The notes beneath the pieces are model-generated. The model worked only from the letters and a program-made list of their open reading frames with translations, did not search any database and was not told the DNA's origin. DNA of 64,000 nt from Campylobacter ureolyticus (GTDB taxonomy: Bacteria > Campylobacterota > Campylobacteria > Campylobacterales > Campylobacteraceae), in contig NZ_CP053832.1 in the NCBI RefSeq assembly GCF_013372225.1, positions 1,178,001 to 1,242,000 on the forward strand, written 5' to 3'. Each line of letters starts with the position of its first letter. The first letter of the stretch is position 1. The position numbers were made by a program, and so were the translations under genes. This document shows, one piece after another, positions 1-6,365 of this stretch.

Positions 1-239
1 TGGATAAAAAATGCAAATTAATATGAGATAAAAAAATAAAGCTATAAACATAATGAGAAAATACATATCTTTTTTATTTTTTATAATAAGTGGATGGACA
101 TTATAGTTTGTATTAGATGGTACTAAATTTAGCATTATATATTTCTTTGATAAATTTTATTGTAATTTAAATTTAGCTTATTATTAGACATAAAAATTAT
201 ATTTTTAAATATTTCTAAAAAATCTTTTTTATCACTCAA
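1..239 (-). pseudogene. Left-edge member of the Lys/Asn-rich membrane-protein family, frameshifted and cut by the window
   Basis: The DNA around 215-265 is nearly the same as the leader and TTG start of the three paralogs at 55.3-58.3 kb (AAAGGCT then AATTTGAGTGAT on the minus strand). Reading from TTG 237-239 gives SDKKDFLEIFKNIIF and continues to a stop at 135-137. A second frame starts at ATG 133-135, overlapping that stop, and reads HPLIIKNKKDMYF followed by a hydrophobic helix that runs off the window. PLIIKN matches the PLIVKN/PLVIKD motif that precedes the first membrane segment in the paralogs. I read it as one family gene split by a frameshift, although two coupled ORFs are possible. 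Function unknown. Confidence 0.45.
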
Positions 240-267
240 ATTCTAGCCTTTGCCGTTTTTATAAAAA

Positions 268-573
268 CTAATATTCATCTTGCTCTTTGAACTCTTTTAG
301 AGCTTGGATGAAAAAATCTTGCGTATCATCTTTAATCATAAAATCTCTTTCAAATTCTATCTGGGTATATGAGTTGTATTTGGCGTGTTTTTTAAAAAGT
401 TTGCCAAGTTCATTTATGATTTTTAGTGCTAATCTTGGGAGTTTGCTAGCATAATAAACTTCTTTACAGTTGGCACAAATAAATTCATCTTGCTTAACCG
501 AAATTATAAGAACTTCGGTTATTTTTTTACATTTTGGGCATACAAAAACAACTTTGGCGTTATTTATAAGAAT
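268..573 (-). CDS. Small zinc-ribbon protein with no standard start codon
   Basis: An open frame of about 101 codons ends at TAG 268-270. It has two CxxC pairs (VCPKCKK and ICANCKE, about 19 residues apart), a typical zinc-ribbon spacing, followed by a basic and acidic helical tail ending KEFKEQDEY. There is no ATG, GTG or TTG at the front. The only ribosome-site-like sequence (AAGGA) lies directly before ATT 571-573 and five bases before ATA. Either a rare AUU/AUA start is used or the true start has been lost. Position next to a Mu-like remnant suggests a phage regulator of the Com/Ogr sort, but the family is not certain. Confidence 0.45.
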   Translation of the reverse strand: MLINNAKVVFVCPKCKKITEVLIISVKQDEFICANCKEVYYASKLPRLALKIINELGKLFKKHAKYNSYTQIEFERDFMIKDDTQDFFIQALKEFKEQDEY

Positions 574-656
574 CCTTAGTTATAAAGTTTGATAAAAATT
601 ATAGCTAAGAATTTTATATTTCCAACTTAACAATGAAATTTAAGAAAGGGAACTTG

Positions 657-836
657 ATGAAAAACACTACACTCGCAAGAGCTGTTAAGCGAAAGACAAA
701 GTATGATTTAAGAGCGTGTTGCCAGATAAACAAACTTAGTCTTAGTAGCTTGTATAAGGGTTATGTAAGCAAAAGAGCTATGAAAATACTACAAAGAGAT
801 GGGATAAAAGTAGATAATTATGTGGCTAAGCAGTAA
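657..836 (+). CDS. Small basic phage protein, probable HTH regulator upstream of transposase A
   Basis: A 59-residue basic protein. An ATG exists at 633, but GAAAGGG at 644-650 sits six bases before ATG 657, so 657 is the better start. The body (LSLSSLYKGYVSKRAMKIL) looks like a short helix-turn-helix. Its end overlaps the start of the transposase A remnant at 820, as early regulators do in Mu-like phages, so a Ner-like role is an inference from position. It is not recognised as a named family member and looks intact. Confidence 0.45.
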   Translation: MKNTTLARAVKRKTKYDLRACCQINKLSLSSLYKGYVSKRAMKILQRDGIKVDNYVAKQ

Positions 837-1164
837 AGAAGCAGTTGAAATTTTGGGCGTAAATTTAAGAAAACTACAAAGAGTAATTTCAAAAGCACAA
901 AAACAAAACCAAAAAATTTTGACCATTTATACGAAAATAATTTCGTATAAAATGACTGACGGCGTAGGTCGTGGTGGTAAAACTCTCTGAATTTGGATTG
1001 ACGATGTTCAATTAGATGGTCGTGATGGATTCTCAAGCGACTATGCATCAAATAACGGTATTGGCGAAAACGATGGTAAGCTGGATAATGTGCATGATAG
1101 TGGCTATGGTGTGGTAGATACCAGAAGTTATGAGTTAGTAAATCGTGGCGAACCAGCCCCCTAG
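820..1164 (+). pseudogene. Mu-type transposase A, N-terminal DNA-binding part (nonsense-broken)
   Basis: ATG 820 begins MWLSSKEAVEILGVNL, then a DGVGRGGKTL motif. This is the layout of the MuA-type N-terminal DNA-binding domain, whose beta-wing normally reads VGRGGKxLxIWxDD. An in-frame TGA at 988-990 interrupts it (GGKTL stop IWIDDV), and the frame then continues to TAG 1162-1164. The TGA most simply derives from GAA by one G-to-T change. The DDE catalytic core that should follow is not seen. Family knowledge: MuA binds phage ends and the enhancer and carries out replicative transposition. This copy cannot. Confidence 0.6.
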
Positions 1165-1695
1165 TCATTGTGGTCGTGGTAGCGTGAGCGGTAACGAGAA
1201 CCTAGGTGATGCGGTGCATGATAGCATGATTAGTGATAGCACTCAGCTAAATTTAGAGCCTTTAGACACAAATAAAAAGGCTTTAAATTTAGATGATAAA
1301 TGCAGTGTGTGGTGGAAGTTATAGCGTAGGCGGTAGTGAGTGCGGTTGCGTGGGTGTCATGGCAAGCGGCGTAAGATCTAACAAAAAACCTTAAATGAAA
1401 ATCAAAAATTAATAACGAAGTTAAAAACATAACCGCCGAAGAGGTTAAAAAAGCTAAAAAAGAGTATCAAAAAACTCATATAACTCCTACAAAGAACTAT
1501 ATCAAGTCTTTAAGAGATGAAAAAGATGCTTACTATAAAGAAGTTGCTAAACAAAACTTAGATGAGAAAATGAAAGCTAAAAATAGTGTGATTAAGAAAG
1601 AAAGTGCGGCGAAAAAAGTAGAGGTTGAAGATAACAGTGGCGGGGAGATTTATCTGCCTGATATAAATGAAGTTTTAAAAGAATTTGTGGGATAA
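1165..1695 (+). pseudogene. Degenerate remainder of the transposase region
   Basis: This stretch continues coding-like sequence on the plus strand but is split over frames. A Gly/Ser/Asp-rich piece (CGRGSVSGNENLGD onwards) breaks at about 1320. A clean open frame from 1399 to TAA 1693-1695 encodes a charged helical tail (EEVKKAKKEYQKTH ... DINEVLKEFVG) with no start codon. I read it as the C-terminal end of transposase A or a fused neighbour after loss of the catalytic core. Minus-strand His/Tyr-rich ORFs over the same DNA look like shadows. Confidence 0.35.
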
Positions 1696-1777
1696 AACCA
1701 CTTCTTAAAGGTTTTTTAAAAGGCTTTTAAAAAGTGTTTAAATATTTGGGTCACAAATACCAACTCAAAGTTACAAC

Positions 1778-1936
1778 AACAGCCCTCACGAGCAACTTTT
1801 CGCTCGTATTTGCTTATGGGGGGGATAATGATGAGTTTGTAAATCCCTTGTTCGCATAAAAATAACAGCCCTCACGATTAATTTATGTGAAAAAGAACAG
1901 CCCAAAGGATTACTTTTTGCTGGTATTTGCTTAAGG
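1778..1936 (+). repeat. Dispersed AACAGCCC repeats with a hairpin
   Basis: AACAGCCCTCACGA occurs at 1778-1791 and 1864-1877. AACAGCCC recurs at 1896-1903 and again at 2398-2405. The copies at 1778 and 1896 are each followed by CTTTT(C/T)GCT(C/G)GTATTTGCTTA. The first copy also folds as CGAGC/GCTCG (1789-1806). A G7 run lies at 1818-1824. The stretch holds no gene between the transposase remnant and the protein B remnant. The repeat could be decayed duplicated coding DNA or regulatory elements. Confidence 0.4.
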
Positions 1937-1978
1937 AACAAAAAATATGAGGATTTATAAAAAATTTAGGAGTTTAAA

Positions 1979-2466
1979 ATGATAGATGAAGCAACCAAAC
2001 AAGCTTACGCGGAGTATGAAAAAAATGGTGGAAGTTTTAGAAAGTTAGGAGCACTTCTTAAAATGAACCAAGCTTATGTTTCAATGGCGTTTAATGGCTG
2101 GGGGGATTATGATTTAAGTAGTGAGAGTAAGGCTGTAGCTGAGAAAAAAATAATAGATTTCTTTAACTCAAAAAGGCTTGATATATCAAACCAGTATGAT
2201 GAAATTTGTAAAAATGATAAGATTTTACCATTTACAAATACGATCATAATAATGGCAAGTATTATAAAGGCTATAAAACAAAGAGCTTTATTAAAAATCA
2301 TAGAGGAAAAAGTGGCACTGGTAAAACAACAGCTATAAAGGCTTTTAAAGAGTATTTAAAGGATTTAGATATTAATGCTTGCTCAAATTGCCAAAATAAC
2401 AGCCCTTGCGAGTGTTTTTTAGTGCGTGATTTGTTATGCAAGTTAAATATTAAGGATCTAAAATGA
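1979..2466 (+). pseudogene. Mu protein B-like AAA+ ATPase, frameshifted and truncated
   Basis: The first frame (1979 to about 2290) starts MIDEATKQAYAEYEKNG and carries an N-terminal helix-turn-helix typical of MuB-type transposition activators. A Walker A motif, GKSGTGKTTA, lies at 2305-2334 in a different frame, which then runs to TGA 2464-2466. One extra base near 2283 would rejoin them (KQR then SFIKNHRGKSG). After the P-loop only about 45 residues remain, with a CSNCQNNSPCEC cluster, so Walker B and the rest are missing compared with the usual length near 300. MuB selects target DNA and stimulates transposase A. This copy is dead or severely shortened. The stop overlaps the next start (ATGA). 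Confidence 0.6.
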
Positions 2467-2939
2467 CTGAGAAACAGCGTATTTTAAGAAAAAATTTACT
2501 AGCTAGAATCCACACAAATAGCAAATATAAAGAACTTGTTAGAGTTGATGCGTGGGAAAGTTGGCTAGACGTTAGATTTGGTGTAAGTAGTTCGGCTCTT
2601 TTATCTATAGATGAGCTTAATAAAACCTTGGATATGTTAATAAATGATAAGTTTAAGGAGTGTGAGCCTGATATTTTAGGTAGAAATTTAGTAAAAAACT
2701 CTAAAATTATAAATAATTTGACTAAGAACAAAACTAAAAAAATAACTCAAAAACAATATATCTACATAAAGCACCTTGCAAATAGGCTTAATTTTAGTGA
2801 TGAAAAATTAATGGTCTTTGTGGCAAGACAGATCAAAGTTTTAATAAGACTTGATAGCCAACTTAAAAGAATAAGCTTAAATGATGCAAGGCGTATCATC
2901 ACAGGCTTAGAAAAAATGTGCAAATTTTATAAGAAATAA
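2463..2939 (+). CDS. GemA/Gp16-like Mu early protein
   Basis: A 158-residue basic protein. The C-terminal half (ITQKQYIYIKHLANRLNF ... ISLNDARRIITGLEKM) resembles the Mu Gp16/GemA (DUF1018) arrangement, in which a TxxQxxYI-like helix is followed by a terminal amphipathic helix. Its ATG overlaps the end of the protein B remnant by four bases, suggesting translational coupling in the early operon. In Mu, GemA modulates host gene expression and DNA topology. The assignment is by pattern and position; a generic phage regulatory protein is the alternative. The frame looks intact. Confidence 0.5.
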   Translation: MTEKQRILRKNLLARIHTNSKYKELVRVDAWESWLDVRFGVSSSALLSIDELNKTLDMLINDKFKECEPDILGRNLVKNSKIINNLTKNKTKKITQKQYIYIKHLANRLNFSDEKLMVFVARQIKVLIRLDSQLKRISLNDARRIITGLEKMCKFYKK

Positions 2940-2941
2940 AA

Positions 2942-3040
2942 ATGAAGCCATGTGATAAAAACTTACCAAATAAAGCGTATTGCAAAGACTATAGTGAATG
3001 CTTTTTAGAGATAACTTGCTGGCCCAATAAAAGGAGATAA
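2942..3040 (+). CDS. 32-residue four-cysteine phage micro-protein
   Basis: An ORF starting MKPCDKNLPNKAYCKDYSEC and ending after ITCWPNKRR, with four Cys in 32 residues, so possibly a single zinc site. It starts two bases after the GemA-like stop and ends two bases before the next gene, whose ribosome site (AAGGAGAT) lies inside its last codons. Tight packing and clean boundaries favour a real gene. No family recognised. Confidence 0.4.
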   Translation: MKPCDKNLPNKAYCKDYSECFLEITCWPNKRR

Positions 3041-3042
3041 AG

Positions 3043-3231
3043 ATGATCTGTCCATATTGTGCTAATGAAAAAACAAATGTCATCGCTACTGTTAAAGGGC
3101 TAGTTAATGAAAGGTTTAGAAAATGCCCAAAATGCGGTAGGACTTTTAGCACAATCGAAAAAATAAAAGTAAAAGATGATGAATTAATCGAGTATGAAAA
3201 GGTGGTTAAAGGGAGTTTAAAGGGTAGCTAA
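3043..3231 (+). CDS. Zinc-ribbon phage protein
   Basis: A 62-residue protein with MICPYC and KCPKCG pairs, giving a four-Cys zinc ribbon, then a short acidic and basic tail. The pattern resembles the N-terminal ribbon of NrdR and the Ogr/Delta phage activators but lacks their other domains. A strong AAGGAGAT precedes the start by about six bases. It is last in the run of small early genes from 2463. It probably binds nucleic acid; the target is unknown. Confidence 0.55.
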   Translation: MICPYCANEKTNVIATVKGLVNERFRKCPKCGRTFSTIEKIKVKDDELIEYEKVVKGSLKGS

Positions 3232-3279
3232 TCCCTAGTTAAACGCTTTTTAAAAGTTAAGTTTATATAATAGAAAAAT

Positions 3280-4221
3280 ATGAGTAAGCTAAAATTAAAT
3301 ATAGACGAACAAATAACTAATATGAAAAGCAAAGGTATTAAATTTAATATAATAACTGAAAATGAAGCCAAACATCTTTTAGAGTATTCAAGTTATTATT
3401 TTAAAATAAAGTCTTATTGTAGAAACTATCAAAAAATAAATGATAAATATATAAATTTAGAATTTGCTTATTTGTATGAATTATCAAAAATAGATATGTA
3501 TCTTAGAAGAATTATTATAGACATATCATTAAATATTGAACACACACTAAAAACAGCTATACTTAGAGACTTTAATATGCTTCCTAGCAATGGAGAAGAT
3601 ATAGTAAATGGGTTTTTAAACTCAAGATATGGGCGAAGTACAAGAGATTATATAAATCGACAAAGGGGCGATGAAAGTGTATCAAACAGGTTAATAACTA
3701 ATAATACACCACCAAATATGCCTTTTTGGGTTTTAGTAGAAGTTATACAATTTGGTGATTTAAGAAAATTATATAAATATTTTTATCAAAGATTTGCTAG
3801 GTTTAAAAGTGTAAGAGATAGGAGAGAACTAGATAAAATGATATTTTCTACAAAAAGTTTAAGAAATTTAGCAGCACATAATAATTGTATAATCACAAAT
3901 ATATTTGATAATAGTGCTAGACTTCCAATTTGTAAAGATGAATTAACACCTTTTAAAATGCAAATAGAAAAAAACTTAAATGATTCAATAGATGAAACTT
4001 TAAAAAATAGATATATAGGTGACTTTTTGATGATGATGTGGTTAGCTATGAGAATAATCAAAAGTGATGGTTTAAAAAATCATATAAAAATGAAAATAAG
4101 TGAATTTTTCAAAAAAACATGTATGAGTAAAAAACGAAAAAGATATTTTTTTAAAAATCGTAGATTTAGAGATAGGGTTTGTTTAATTTATAGAAGTTAT
4201 AAAACATTAAGCAATATTTAA
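3280..4221 (+). CDS. Abi family (AbiD/AbiF, Abi_2) abortive-infection protein
   Basis: A 313-residue protein opening with NIDEQITNMKSKGIKF, then LLEYSSYYFKIKSYCR and FAYLYELSKIDMYLRR. This is the typical N-terminal layout of the Abi_2 family. Residues near 200 (SLRNLAAHNN) carry the R-x4-H pattern of HEPN-type nucleases, with the Arg and His both present. Family knowledge: Abi_2 proteins abort phage infection, probably through RNA damage. It has no obvious ribosome site and is monocistronic, ending before a hairpin. As cargo in a decayed prophage it probably gives superinfection defence. The frame is intact while most neighbours are broken, which suggests retention by selection or recent entry. 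Confidence 0.75.
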   Translation: MSKLKLNIDEQITNMKSKGIKFNIITENEAKHLLEYSSYYFKIKSYCRNYQKINDKYINLEFAYLYELSKIDMYLRRIIIDISLNIEHTLKTAILRDFNMLPSNGEDIVNGFLNSRYGRSTRDYINRQRGDESVSNRLITNNTPPNMPFWVLVEVIQFGDLRKLYKYFYQRFARFKSVRDRRELDKMIFSTKSLRNLAAHNNCIITNIFDNSARLPICKDELTPFKMQIEKNLNDSIDETLKNRYIGDFLMMMWLAMRIIKSDGLKNHIKMKISEFFKKTCMSKKRKRYFFKNRRFRDRVCLIYRSYKTLSNI

Positions 4222-4284
4222 TGCTTTTATGTATATAATTATACTGATGTTTGTTGGCTAATGATACGTTCAAGGCTAACTATT

Positions 4285-4307
4285 GGTGCGAGGTATATCT
4301 TCGCACC
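4285..4307. terminator. Hairpin between convergent abi and gpG genes
   Basis: GGTGCGA (4285-4291) pairs with TCGCACC (4301-4307) across a nine-base loop and is followed by GAATTTTAA. It sits between two convergent genes, so it could serve both directions. Confidence 0.5.
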
Positions 4308-4313
4308 TGAATT

Positions 4314-4847
4314 TTAATCCCCTTTTAATAAATCATCTTCAATATGCTCTAAAATATCATTTTTTAAATTTCTTTCTAAATTTCCGTTTTTATCAACTGA
4401 TAAAAAAGGTCTTGCAGGAATGCCCTTTTTAGCTGAGCCAAACTGATGTGTTAAGCCATATGGAAAACCGCGTGATTTTGCATAGCTCTCAACCACAACG
4501 CTTTTATTATCAACTCTAACACCCCAGCTATCTTTTAAATTTGAGCTTTCTATTAAAATTCTTTTATCGCCATAAACCCCATAACGCTTTAAAAAGCCAC
4601 TTTTTAAAGACTTGCCACCTTTTTTAAAAGCTTTAGTTTTTCCACCTGCATAGCTAAATGCGGTATTTGATGATATTGGCTTCCACTTCTGATTAAATGG
4701 GCTAATTTCATTTTCAAAACTTTCATCAATGCAAGAGCGCACCATCTCACCGATTGCCCTTAAAGTAGGCTTTAAATTCTTGGTTTTTTTCTCTAAGCTT
4801 AAAAGGCTTTTTTGAATATCTTCAATGCCTGTTATTTTAACTCCCAT
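4314..4847 (-). CDS. Phage virion morphogenesis protein (Mu gpG-like)
   Basis: A 177-residue protein starting MGVKITGIEDIQKSLLSL, with an internal SYAGGKTKAFKKGGKSL and a C-terminal GLTHQFGSAKKGIPARPFL block. The HQFG...PARPFL pattern is characteristic of the phage virion morphogenesis (gpG, tail completion) family. AAAGGAT lies just before ATG 4847. The longer frame to 4952 (MGFEPTTS...) is an artefact of reading through the tRNA-like element. It is last in the minus-strand direction after the broken MuF-like gene, matching the Mu F-G order. Confidence 0.7.
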   Translation of the reverse strand: MGVKITGIEDIQKSLLSLEKKTKNLKPTLRAIGEMVRSCIDESFENEISPFNQKWKPISSNTAFSYAGGKTKAFKKGGKSLKSGFLKRYGVYGDKRILIESSNLKDSWGVRVDNKSVVVESYAKSRGFPYGLTHQFGSAKKGIPARPFLSVDKNGNLERNLKNDILEHIEDDLLKGD

Positions 4848-4860
4848 ATTTATCCTTTTT

Positions 4861-4869
4861 TGGTATAAT
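4861..4869 (+). promoter_or_regulatory. Extended -10 promoter for the first RNA element
   Basis: TGGTATAAT preceded by a T run, in a spot with no plus-strand gene. The first RNA element begins seven bases downstream. Confidence 0.45.
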
Positions 4870-4875
4870 CGTTCG

Positions 4876-4963
4876 AAATAGCGTGAAGGTGTGAAGCTTA
4901 AAAGCAGGTAACCACAGAATGAAAAGTTCGATGTTGTGGGTTCAAATCCCACCCACGCTATTT
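4876..4963 (+). ncRNA. tRNA-like structured RNA candidate 1
   Basis: A ten-base terminal helix joins AAATAGCGTG (4876-4885) to CACGCTATTT (4954-4963). Inside its 3' half lies a perfect T-arm: GTGGG, loop TTCAAAT, CCCAC (4937-4953). CCACA (4911-4915) can alternatively pair with TGTGG. The middle part does not fold into ordinary D and anticodon arms and no 3' CCA is encoded, so it is not a normal tRNA. The GC content is well above the flanks. It is divergent from gpG. It could be a decayed tRNA, a phage tRNA-like RNA or a regulatory RNA. Confidence 0.45.
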
Positions 4964-5052
4964 AGTTTAACTATTAATTCTTTTTTTATTGCCAGTAAAT
5001 GTCTTCTTTATCCACCTTATCAAGCGTAATTATATAATTATCAGTTTTATTA

Positions 5053-5061
5053 TGGCATAAT
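5053..5061 (+). promoter_or_regulatory. Extended -10 promoter for the second RNA element
   Basis: TGGCATAAT, one base different from the TGGTATAAT ahead of element 1. Element 2 starts ten bases downstream. Confidence 0.4.
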
Positions 5062-5070
5062 AATGATTGT

Positions 5071-5170
5071 AAATCTGCTGATTGATGATCGCAATGAAGT
5101 AGCCGATAGGTGCCTTGAAAAAGGATCGGACCTGTATTGTAGGTGCAACTCTCCTACCGTCAGCGGATTT
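5071..5170 (+). ncRNA. Structured RNA candidate 2
   Basis: A terminal helix forms between AAATCTGCTGA (5071-5081) and TCAGCGGATTT (5160-5170), with one G-U pair. Inside, CCGAT...CCTT-GAAA-AAGG-ATCGG forms a bulged hairpin with a GAAA loop, and GTAGG...CCTAC forms a 3' hairpin placed like a T-arm. The GC content is near half, against roughly 30% in the flanks. The same stretch is also open as a 36-residue ORF (MIVNLLIDDRNEVADR onward, ending VSGF), so a small protein is the alternative. No riboswitch class was recognised. Confidence 0.45.
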
Positions 5171-5203
5171 TAATAAAATTAGCGTCATCTTTACTTGTTT
5201 TAT

Positions 5204-5776
5204 CTACTTTCTGGCTGTTACCATATAGTTTGTAACTCCAAATTTCTTTAAATTATAATTTAAATCAACTACTATTTTATTTATCTTTTTAGCATCTTTT
5301 TCATCATCAAACCAAAATATTATATTTTTCTTATCTATATCAATGCTTACAGGAGTATTTTCATCATCCAAAATTTTAACAATTTTTCTTATTTCATCAA
5401 TTCTTAAATCTTAATTATAAATACCTTTTCGCTCTGGTCCAATGTGTAAAATGCCCTTTTTATCACCCATTATGTATTTAGTTTTAGTATCTATTTTTAA
5501 AATCTTAGCTATTTTATTTATTAAAAAATTGGATAAAACACCTAGCTGAAAACTATCAATAGGCAATTTTAAATTCTTTTTAATCAAAAGCTCATATATG
5601 GCATTATCAAGTCCTTTTTGCCAAATATAAAGATCTCTTTTTTTATCAAATTCTTTTATGGCAGTTTCTAAATTAGAGTTTTTAATTAAATTTAAAACTT
5701 TTTTAGCTTTTTGTTTAAAAGCACTGTCTAACGCACTCATATCATAACTAAAATCATCATGGCTGACATTTGGCAA
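5204..5776 (-). pseudogene. MuF-like head protein with a PBECR-type nuclease tail, nonsense-broken and 5' truncated
   Basis: From the 5776 side the frame reads SHDDFSYDMSALDSAF, helical segments, and then ILHIGPERKGIYN. An in-frame TAA at 5411-5413 interrupts it. The same frame continues DLRIDEIRKIVKIL ... IIFWFDDEKDAKKI to TAG 5204-5206. HIGPERKG followed by a strand-rich tail resembles phage-borne PBECR/MuF-C nuclease domains, and the front resembles the portal/MuF junction of Mu-like phages. The only start is a TTG right behind a stop, at the edge of the opposite-strand gene, so the 5' part appears lost at a rearrangement joint near 5760. One A/G-to-T change explains the stop. Confidence 0.5.
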
Positions 5777-6139
5777 AGGCCACTAAATGGCTTTAAACCT
5801 TTTTCTAAAAGCATTAAAATAGGACTTGAAAGAAGTATAAATATAGATGATTTCCCGCTTATAAGAGTGGTGCCAAATGATAATGAACTTGACACATTTG
5901 ATGGGTGAGCTGAGGATATTTATTTTAGCATTTATTTGGGTGATAGTAATGATGAGAATTTAGAACTTTGTCTTAAAAAACTTTATGAGTTAGAAGCAAG
6001 TATTAAGTTTAGACTGCATAATTATCAATTTAGTGATGGTGGATTGCTCCGATTTATAAAAACTTCTGGGAGTGATGAATTAAAGCACTATACTTTATTA
6101 AGGATTGATTTTAAGCGTGAGAGTATGAGGCTATTTTAG
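5759..6139 (+). pseudogene. Mu-like phage structural protein with an internal TGA
   Basis: ATG 5759 begins MADIWQRPLNGFKPF. The frame runs 126 residues to TAG 6137-6139 with one in-frame TGA at 5906-5908 (TFDG stop AEDIYFS). The protein looks like a small tail or head-neck protein of Mu-like phages (gp37-like at best). Repair of the TGA to GGA or AGA would restore it. It lies on the strand opposite the gpG and MuF-like genes, so the late region has been inverted or scrambled. Without readthrough only 49 residues are made. Confidence 0.5.
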
Positions 6140-6152
6140 GGGGATTACCCCC
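6139..6152 (+). terminator. GGGGG-ATTA-CCCCC hairpin
   Basis: GGGGG (6139-6143), loop ATTA, CCCCC (6148-6152), starting on the last base of the preceding stop codon and followed by TTGTAAAA. It is an unusually GC-pure stem for this genome and fits a terminator for the phage gene. Confidence 0.5.
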
Positions 6153-6365
6153 TTGTAAAAACCTATGTAAGTGGCATTTTACCACTATTTTAAAACTTAT
6201 GCTTGAAAAATTACATTTTATCTCCTTGTTTTATAAAAAGAGTATAACTCTACTATACTGTGCTTTGGCTGTTGTTTATAAAAATAAATTATAAAAAATA
6301 ATATTTTATTGATTTAACACAAAAATATGCTAAATTTATCTTATATTTTATAATAAGGTGTAAAA
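6153..6365 (+). promoter_or_regulatory. Control region of the phage repressor
   Basis: About 210 bases without a gene. TATAAT at 6349-6354 and AAGG at 6356-6359 precede the repressor ATG 6366. A second short hairpin, GTGG/CCAC, lies near 6171-6185. Repressor operators are expected here, but I cannot single out a convincing palindrome. Confidence 0.4.

Noticed and set aside
988-990. Selenocysteine or reassigned TGA (also at 5906)
   Set aside because: No SECIS-like hairpin behind, and the other stop in the same prophage is TAA, so plain decay fits better.
818-1430. Minus-strand ORFs rich in His, Tyr and Leu opposite the transposase remnant
   Set aside because: They mirror the Gly/Asp-rich plus-strand frame and have no ribosome site or domain pattern.
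1818-1824. G7 run as a phase-variation tract
   Set aside because: It lies in noncoding or decayed DNA with no frame to switch.
4848-4952. N-terminal extension of the gpG gene (MGFEPTTS...)
   Set aside because: It is read from the T-arm of the tRNA-like element. MGVKITG at 4847 has its own ribosome site.
4876-4963. Ordinary tRNA gene
   Set aside because: Acceptor and T arm fit, but no D or anticodon arm of normal size forms and CCA is not encoded, unlike the two real tRNAs here.
4876-5170. Retron or diversity-generating retroelement RNA
   Set aside because: No reverse transcriptase gene or template/variable repeat pair is present nearby.
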